Shown here in pieces: positions 59,132 to 64,000 of a stretch of 64,000 bases of DNA; the stretch's first letter is position 1; every line of letters starts with the position of its first letter. The DNA is from Leisingera sp. ANG-M7 (GTDB taxonomy: Bacteria > Pseudomonadota > Alphaproteobacteria > Rhodobacterales > Rhodobacteraceae). The DNA lies in assembly GCF_000813965.1 (NCBI RefSeq), contig NZ_JWLI01000001.1, positions 620,001 through 684,000 on the forward strand, written 5' to 3'. Under the pieces are notes generated by a model that was not told the DNA's origin, made no database searches, and saw only the letters and a list, made by a program, of their open reading frames with translations. Position numbers and translations under genes: made by a program.

Positions 59132-59884
59132 ATGATTGAGCTTTCCCTGATCGGCATAGGCACCGGAAACCCGCAGCACATGACGCTGCAGGCCATCGAC
59201 GCGCTGAACGCTCAGGATGTGATCCTGATCCCCAACAAAGGGGCGGGCAAGGATGACCTGGCGGGACTGCGCCGGGAGATCTGCGCGCGCGCAATCAAGG
59301 GTGAAGGCCCGGGAATAGTCGAGTTCGCCCTACCGGTTCGGGACGAGGCGACCAAGGGCTACCGCAAGCGGGTGGACGACTGGCACGACGCCATCGCCGA
59401 AATCTGGTGGCAGAATATCACCGCCCATCTGCCGGATGGCGGCAAGGCCGGGTTCCTGGTCTGGGGCGATCCGTCGCTTTACGACAGCACCATGCGGATT
59501 GCCGAGCGGCTGAAAAGGCTGGCAGAAATCAAACTGACCGTGATCCCCGGCATCACCTCGATCCAGGCGCTGACAGCGGCGCATGCCATCCCCGTCAACG
59601 AAATAGGCGCGCCATTCACCATCACCACCGGGCGGCAGTTGCGTGAAACCGGCTGGCCGGACAGCGCAGATACGCTGGTCATCATGCTGGACGGGGAATG
59701 CTCCTTTCAGGCAATCAGCCCGCAAGACGTGGAAATCTTCTGGACCGCCTATGCAGGCATGGAGAACCAGATATCCGTCGCAGGCCCGCTGGCAGATGTG
59801 GCCGGGCGGATCATCGAAACCCGCGCAATGGCACGGGCTGAGCACGGGTGGATCATGGATATCTACCTTCTGCGGCGGACATGA
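59132..59884 (+). CDS. cobF: Precorrin-6A synthase (CobF)
   Basis: 250 residues from ATG 59132. CobF-type pattern: 'LSLIGIGTGNPQHMTLQAID', 'VILIPNKGAGKDDLAGLRRE', 'GFLVWGDPSLYDSTMRIAER' and 'VIPGITSIQALTAAHAIPVN'. It methylates C1 and removes acetate from precorrin-5 in the aerobic route. It is separated from the main cob operon by the second riboswitch, cbtBA and the His-rich gene. Confidence 0.93.
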   Translation: MIELSLIGIGTGNPQHMTLQAIDALNAQDVILIPNKGAGKDDLAGLRREICARAIKGEGPGIVEFALPVRDEATKGYRKRVDDWHDAIAEIWWQNITAHLPDGGKAGFLVWGDPSLYDSTMRIAERLKRLAEIKLTVIPGITSIQALTAAHAIPVNEIGAPFTITTGRQLRETGWPDSADTLVIMLDGECSFQAISPQDVEIFWTAYAGMENQISVAGPLADVAGRIIETRAMARAEHGWIMDIYLLRRT

Positions 59885-59923
59885 CGCAGACTGCAACCAG
59901 GCAGGTTTGCCGCTGAAATGGTG

Positions 59924-60949
59924 TCAGGCAGCAGGACTTGTCGTTCCCCGGACGACGCGTTCCAGCCCGCAGCACAGCCTGAACTGCTCGCGCATGTCAG
60001 ACGTGATGTAACCTGTAAACCGTTGCCCGGCGAGCGATCCGATGGTTTCGGCCGGGATGCGGATGGTGGTCAGCCCAGGTTCGATATCCGCTGATCCCTT
60101 GAAGTCGCCGATCCCAATGATTGACACGTCCTCGGGCACCCGCAGACCGCATTTTTGTGCACCGTAAAGAGCGCCTTGGGCGATCACGTCATTGCCGCAC
60201 AACAGGGCTGTCGGCCGGGCGTCCTCTGAAAACAGCCTGATCGCCGCCTGCTTGGCCTGCGCCACGCTGTAAGGGGCCTCAGACATGCGGTGTTCCGGGA
60301 CAAACACACCCTTTTTCCGCAGCGCCTCCAAAGCCGACGTCAACCGGTACTGCGCCCGGTCATTACCACGGGTATCGGGAAAGATCAGGCCGATGTCCCT
60401 GTGCCCCAGCTCCAGCAGGTGCTCCGCCGCCATTCTGCCGGCCAGCCGGTTATCCGCGCCGACACAGGGCAGCTCAGACTCCTCTGCATAGTTCCAGATC
60501 GCCATCGCAGGTGTTTCCTGCTGTGCAATCAATCGGGAAGTGGCCGCCGAATGCTCTAGTCCGATCAGCGCCACACCGTCCACCCGGTGCTCCATCAGCT
60601 TACGCACCATCTCATATTCGCGGTCCAGATCATAGCCGTGCGACGCCAGCAGCAGAGTGAACCCGGCCTGGTCGATGGCGTCTGAAAACGCCTGGATCAC
60701 CTCGGCAAAAATCGCGTGGTTGATGGTGGGCACCACCAGCCCGATAGTGCCGGAGCGCTTGCCGTGCATCATCTGCGCGGCGCGGTTCCTGACATAGCCC
60801 AGTTTCTGCACCGCGCGATTGATCTTCTTGCGAGTCGCCGGGCTCACCAGATCGGGGTGGTTGAAGGTGCGCGACACCGTGGAGGGCGACACTTTTGCAG
60901 CTTTCGCCACGGCCACGATATCCACGTTACCCTTTTGTTTCGGCGCCAT
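59924..60949 (-). CDS. LacI-family transcriptional repressor
   Basis: 341 residues from ATG 60949, preceded by AGGGGAG. The LacI helix-turn-helix is 'VDIVAVAKAAKVSPSTVSRT' followed by 'FNHPDLVSPATRKKI', and the periplasmic-binding-like domain runs from 'GTIGLVVPTINHAIFAEVIQ' onward. It resembles GntR/gluconate-type LacI regulators. It faces the tripartite tricarboxylate transporter genes and likely represses them; the inducer is unknown. Confidence 0.9.
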   Translation of the reverse strand: MAPKQKGNVDIVAVAKAAKVSPSTVSRTFNHPDLVSPATRKKINRAVQKLGYVRNRAAQMMHGKRSGTIGLVVPTINHAIFAEVIQAFSDAIDQAGFTLLLASHGYDLDREYEMVRKLMEHRVDGVALIGLEHSAATSRLIAQQETPAMAIWNYAEESELPCVGADNRLAGRMAAEHLLELGHRDIGLIFPDTRGNDRAQYRLTSALEALRKKGVFVPEHRMSEAPYSVAQAKQAAIRLFSEDARPTALLCGNDVIAQGALYGAQKCGLRVPEDVSIIGIGDFKGSADIEPGLTTIRIPAETIGSLAGQRFTGYITSDMREQFRLCCGLERVVRGTTSPAA

Positions 60950-60975
60950 AATCTCCCCTTCCTCCGGCAAGAATT

Positions 60976-61003
60976 ATGAAAACGTTTGCAATACTATTTT
61001 CAT
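60976..61003. promoter_or_regulatory. LacI-type operator candidate in the LacI/TTT divergent gap
   Basis: AAAACGTTTG (60979-60988) is a CG-centred near-palindrome typical of LacI-family sites, enclosed by ATGAAAA (60976-60982) and TTTTCAT (60997-61003). It lies in the divergent gap between the LacI gene and the TTT permease. Confidence 0.55.
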
Positions 61004-61063
61004 GGCCTAACCTGTTTTGTCAACAAAAGCAAAAGCGCGATCAGCCGGGTTGGGAGGCCCTGA

Positions 61064-62575
61064 ATGGAGTTCATTTATTACTTCGGAGACGTGTTCTCGC
61101 CGCTGTCATTCCTGCTGCTTCTGGGCGGCACAATCGGCGGGCTGATCCTGGGAGCGACCCCGGGACTTTCCCCGACGATGGCAGTGGCGTTGCTGATCCC
61201 CTTCACCTTCCACCTGGAGGCGGTTCAGGGCCTGATCCTCCTGGGGGCGGCCTATACCTCCACCGTGGCGGGGGGCGCGGTGAGTGCGATCCTGCTGAAG
61301 ATACCCGGCGCGCCCGCCAATATCGCCACCACGCTGGACGGCCACAAGATGGCCAAGCAGGGCAAGGGCGCCAAGGCGCTGCAGCTGTCCTTCCTCGCCT
61401 CTGCCGCGGGTGGCATCTTCGGCGTGCTCCTGCTAATTTTCCTGACCCCGCTGCTGGCTGAGTGGGCGCTGGCTTTCGGCCCCTCGCACCTGTTCTGGCT
61501 GGCAATCCTGGGCGTCACCGTGATCGGCTCGCTGGATTCGGCCTCTGTCGTGAAGGGGCTGCTGTCGGGTTGCATCGGGTTGTGGCTGGCGACCATCGGC
61601 TTTGACGACATCATGGGTGCCCAGCGCTTTATCTTCCACCCGTCACTGGGCGGCGGCATCAACATCATTGCAGCCCTCATCGGCCTGTTTGCCATCCCGC
61701 AGGTGCTGACCATGTTTGCCAAGGGCCGCCGCACGGAGGGCGCCGAGGTGATCGAGGTTCAGAAACATTCCGTCCTCGACGCCACCCGTGAACTGCTGCG
61801 CCGCCCACGCGCGCTTGGCATCGGCACCATCACCGGCTCCGTCATCGGACTGATCCCCGGCGTCGGCGGCCAGATCGCCGGACTCGTGGCCTATGACCAG
61901 ACCAAGAAGTTTTCTTCCGAGAAGGAGAAATTCGGCAAGGGCCACAGCGAAGGCGTGATCGCCGCTGAAGCCGCCAACAACGCGATGGTCGGCCCGTCGC
62001 TGGTGCCGCTCTTGACGCTGTCGATCCCCGGCAGCCCCACCGCCGCGGTGCTGTTGGGCGGGTTGCTGATCCACGGCATTTTCCCCGGCTCCGATCTGTT
62101 CGACAATCACCCGGATGTGGCCTGGACCTTCATCAACTCGATGCTGGTGGGCCAGGTCCTGATGTGCCTCTTCGGTCTGTACGTCGCCGGTCTTGCCGCC
62201 CGCGTTGCCCAGGTGCCGCAATCGGTGATGGCTGCCATCGTGCTGGCCCTGTCGGTCTTCGGAGCCTACTCGGTGCAAAGCTCCATGGGAGACGTCTATG
62301 TCATGGCCTGCCTCGGCATTGGCATGTATTTCCTGGAGCGTTTCGGCTTTTCCGCCGCGCCGCTGGTGCTGGGCCTGATTCTGGGCCCGATTGCCGAGGC
62401 GAACTTCATCCAGGGCGGCATGATCGCCGACGCCACCGTCGGCAAATCCGCCTACTTCCTGACCGGCGGGCTAAACATCTTCCTGATCGCCGTGGTCGTC
62501 GCCTCTATCGCCTATTCGGCCTGGATGGAATTGCGCAGCCGCCGTTACACCACCAAAGAGGAGGCGCAGGCATGA
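61064..62575 (+). CDS. Tripartite tricarboxylate transporter, large permease (TctA family)
   Basis: 503 residues with about twelve hydrophobic segments. TctA motifs are visible: 'GGLILGATPGLSPTMAVALL', 'TSTVAGGAVSAILLKIPGAP' and 'GTITGSVIGLIPGVGGQIAG', with 'SIPGSPTAAVLLGGLLIHGI'. It is the large membrane subunit of a secondary carboxylate transporter that works with a TctC solute-binding protein. The substrate is not readable. It overlaps the TctB gene by 4 bases. Confidence 0.93.
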   Translation: MEFIYYFGDVFSPLSFLLLLGGTIGGLILGATPGLSPTMAVALLIPFTFHLEAVQGLILLGAAYTSTVAGGAVSAILLKIPGAPANIATTLDGHKMAKQGKGAKALQLSFLASAAGGIFGVLLLIFLTPLLAEWALAFGPSHLFWLAILGVTVIGSLDSASVVKGLLSGCIGLWLATIGFDDIMGAQRFIFHPSLGGGINIIAALIGLFAIPQVLTMFAKGRRTEGAEVIEVQKHSVLDATRELLRRPRALGIGTITGSVIGLIPGVGGQIAGLVAYDQTKKFSSEKEKFGKGHSEGVIAAEAANNAMVGPSLVPLLTLSIPGSPTAAVLLGGLLIHGIFPGSDLFDNHPDVAWTFINSMLVGQVLMCLFGLYVAGLAARVAQVPQSVMAAIVLALSVFGAYSVQSSMGDVYVMACLGIGMYFLERFGFSAAPLVLGLILGPIAEANFIQGGMIADATVGKSAYFLTGGLNIFLIAVVVASIAYSAWMELRSRRYTTKEEAQA

Positions 62576-63027
62576 ACCGGTCTCAGCACATCCTTGGCTC
62601 CGGCCTTGTGTTCGCAGTGGGCATCTGGGTCGCCTGGGTCAGCTATACCCAGCAGCCTGCCGAGGCTTTCCTGTTCCCGCGCCTGATCGCATCGGTGTTT
62701 GTGGTGCTGGCAGGCTGGACCTTCGGCAAAGCGGTAATGGGACTCAGCAAAGTCGGCTCCGGCGTCACGCGCACGATGTTCCTGAACATGGTGCCGGGGC
62801 TGGCCGTGATGCTGGTCTATGTCTTCTGGGCCGCCAAGGCGCTGGGGTTCTACACCGCCACCGCCATCGGCTTTTTCATCCTGCTGTCGCTCTACGATCC
62901 CGCGCCGCATTCCGAAGGCAGGACCTGGATCCGGCGCGCGCTGATCACCGCGGTGTTCGTGGCGGTGATGTACGGCCTCTTTGCCAAGCTGCTGAGCGTC
63001 TACACGCCGCGGGAAATTCTGTTCTGA
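62572..63027 (+). CDS. Tripartite tricarboxylate transporter, small permease (TctB family)
   Basis: 151 residues from ATG 62572, four-base overlap with TctA (ATGA). Four membrane segments are visible ('HILGSGLVFAVGIWVAWVSY', 'PRLIASVFVVLAGWTFG', 'MVPGLAVMLVYVFWAAKALG', 'LITAVFVAVMYGLFAKLL'), as in TctB. It is the small subunit between TctA and the solute-binding protein. Confidence 0.88.
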   Translation: MNRSQHILGSGLVFAVGIWVAWVSYTQQPAEAFLFPRLIASVFVVLAGWTFGKAVMGLSKVGSGVTRTMFLNMVPGLAVMLVYVFWAAKALGFYTATAIGFFILLSLYDPAPHSEGRTWIRRALITAVFVAVMYGLFAKLLSVYTPREILF

Positions 63028-63068
63028 CCGCCTGAACCCGGTCCGATACCAATAGGGAGGAGAAGAAA

Positions 63069-64000
63069 ATGAAGAAACTGATTGCAGGCGCTGCGATGGC
63101 GCTGATGGGTCTGGCAGGCGCTGCCATGGCCGAGGACTACCCGGAGCGCCCGATCATGATGATGGTGTCCTACGGGGCTGGCGGGGCCACCGATTTCCAG
63201 GCCCGGATCGTTACCATGACCGCGGGCAACGAGGATGCGCTGGGAATGCCCATCGCCATCATCAACAAGCCCGGCGCCGGCGGCCGTGTCGGCTGGAACT
63301 GGTTTGCCACCCAGGCCGATGCCGACGGGTATACCCTCGCAGCCTACAACGTGCCCCACTTCATCGCCCAGTCGATCAAGGGCGGTGTCCAGTATTCCGC
63401 TGAGAGTTTCGAACCCATTGCCAACTGGGGTGCCGACCCGGCGGTCTTTGTGGTCGCCGCCGACAGCCCCTTCAATTCGATGGCAGATGTGGTTGCCCAT
63501 GCCAAAGAAAACCCGGGCAAGCTGACCTTCTCCGGTGCGGGACTGTTCGTTGGCCACCACATCGCTGCGCTTCAAATTGAAAAGGCTGCAGGCGTGAAGA
63601 TGGCCTATATCCCGACCAAGGGCGGCGGCGCAGCTGCAATGAAGGCCGTGATCGCCGGTGAAGTCATGGGCGGCATCAACAACCTGTCCGACGCTTTCCG
63701 CGCGCAGGAGGCAGGTAACGTGAAAATCCTGGGCGTTGCCGACCTGCAGCGCTCTGACTTTCTGCCGGATGTTCCCACCATGCAGGAACAAGGGCTGGAC
63801 GTTGACAATTCCTCCGTCAACTTCCGCGGTGTGATGGTGCCCAAGGACACCCCGCAGGAGGTGATAGACAAACTGGCGGCAACGGTACCCGAGATGTTCG
63901 CCAACCCCCGCGTTGCCAAGAAGATGCAGGCTGGCGGATCGCCCATGCACATCATGACCCGCGATGAGGTCAAGAAGATGTGGGCTGCCCGCGAACAGAC
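63069..64000 (+). CDS. Tripartite tricarboxylate transporter solute-binding protein (TctC/Bug), partial
   Basis: From ATG 63069 the frame runs off the window after 310 codons. The signal peptide is MKKLIAGAAMALMGLAGAAMA. The Bug fold is clear: 'YPERPIMMMVSYGAGGATDF', 'IAIINKPGAGGRVGWN', 'GKLTFSGAGLFVGHHIAALQ' and 'MAYIPTKGGGAAAMKAVIAG'. It captures a small carboxylate in the periplasm for TctAB; ligand unknown. Confidence 0.92.
   Translation, partial: MKKLIAGAAMALMGLAGAAMAEDYPERPIMMMVSYGAGGATDFQARIVTMTAGNEDALGMPIAIINKPGAGGRVGWNWFATQADADGYTLAAYNVPHFIAQSIKGGVQYSAESFEPIANWGADPAVFVVAADSPFNSMADVVAHAKENPGKLTFSGAGLFVGHHIAALQIEKAAGVKMAYIPTKGGGAAAMKAVIAGEVMGGINNLSDAFRAQEAGNVKILGVADLQRSDFLPDVPTMQEQGLDVDNSSVNFRGVMVPKDTPQEVIDKLAATVPEMFANPRVAKKMQAGGSPMHIMTRDEVKKMWAAREQ

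Overview
The window is a GC-rich, gene-dense stretch of chromosome. Gene content points to an alphaproteobacterium of the Rhodobacteraceae (Roseobacter group, Ruegeria/Phaeobacter/Leisingera-like; inference from gene content only). The main clues are an oxygen-dependent (aerobic) cobalamin pathway with CobG, CobN and CobE, a carnitine-to-glycine-betaine module, an alphaproteobacterial-type LexA box, an H-NOX/diguanylate cyclase pair, a lone hemP and an imelysin iron locus. No prophage, complete insertion sequence or CRISPR array was seen.

Layout. 1-4010: tail of a LysR regulator, a BetI-like TetR regulator with a palindromic operator, a broken FAD-oxidoreductase/GcvT chimera and an intact class III aminotransferase. 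4430-5173: tRNA-Thr(TGT) and tRNA-Glu(TTC). 5391-12229: signalling genes (H-NOX plus HNOBA-GGDEF, a PleD-like GGDEF protein, a GAF protein) mixed with an MttB-family methyltransferase, a HAD phosphatase and DUF3572. 12506-15831: an ECF sigma/putative anti-sigma/periplasmic sensor/EF-hand group, then DUF983 and Nudix proteins. 15925-18934: an EamA exporter, a fatty acid desaturase with DUF2061, and an XRE regulator. 19059-23425: carnitine catabolism (SDR, L-carnitine dehydrogenase-thioesterase fusion, BKACE cleavage enzyme) with a divergent AraC/GATase regulator. 23641-28675: aldo/keto reductase, two tandem rhodaneses, SOS-controlled orphan ImuA, YceI and an MFS transporter. 28768-33314: flotillin with its YqiJ/NfeD-like partner, then metG. 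33518-40158: iron locus (small ORF, hemP, Cys-rich protein, imelysin, bfd, bfr, di-heme oxidoreductase, second imelysin, DUF1513). 40299-42654: glpR-glpD. 42718-59884: cobalamin region. 59924-64000: LacI regulator and a tripartite tricarboxylate transporter, cut by the window end.

How it works together. The cobalamin region has two cobalamin riboswitches. One leads DUF1636-cobW-cobN-cobG-H-I-J-(K antisense)-L-E-M-B-A-DUF1636. The other leads the cobalt transporter cbtB-cbtA, a His-rich exported protein and cobF. Together with cobO these cover uroporphyrinogen III to adenosyl-cobyrinate diamide, except CobS/CobT, which must lie elsewhere with the late steps. Carnitine breakdown would yield glycine betaine. 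The MttB homologue and the BetI-like regulator suggest methylamine or betaine metabolism, one possible use of the corrinoid (inference).

The most interesting points are an H-NOX sensor lacking the canonical haem ligand and YxSxR motif, a PleD homologue lacking its phospho-acceptor and I-site, cobK embedded antisense with both its start and stop codons overlapping its neighbours, small Cys-rich and His-rich proteins in metal loci, an SOS-boxed orphan imuA, and recurrent intergenic hairpins.
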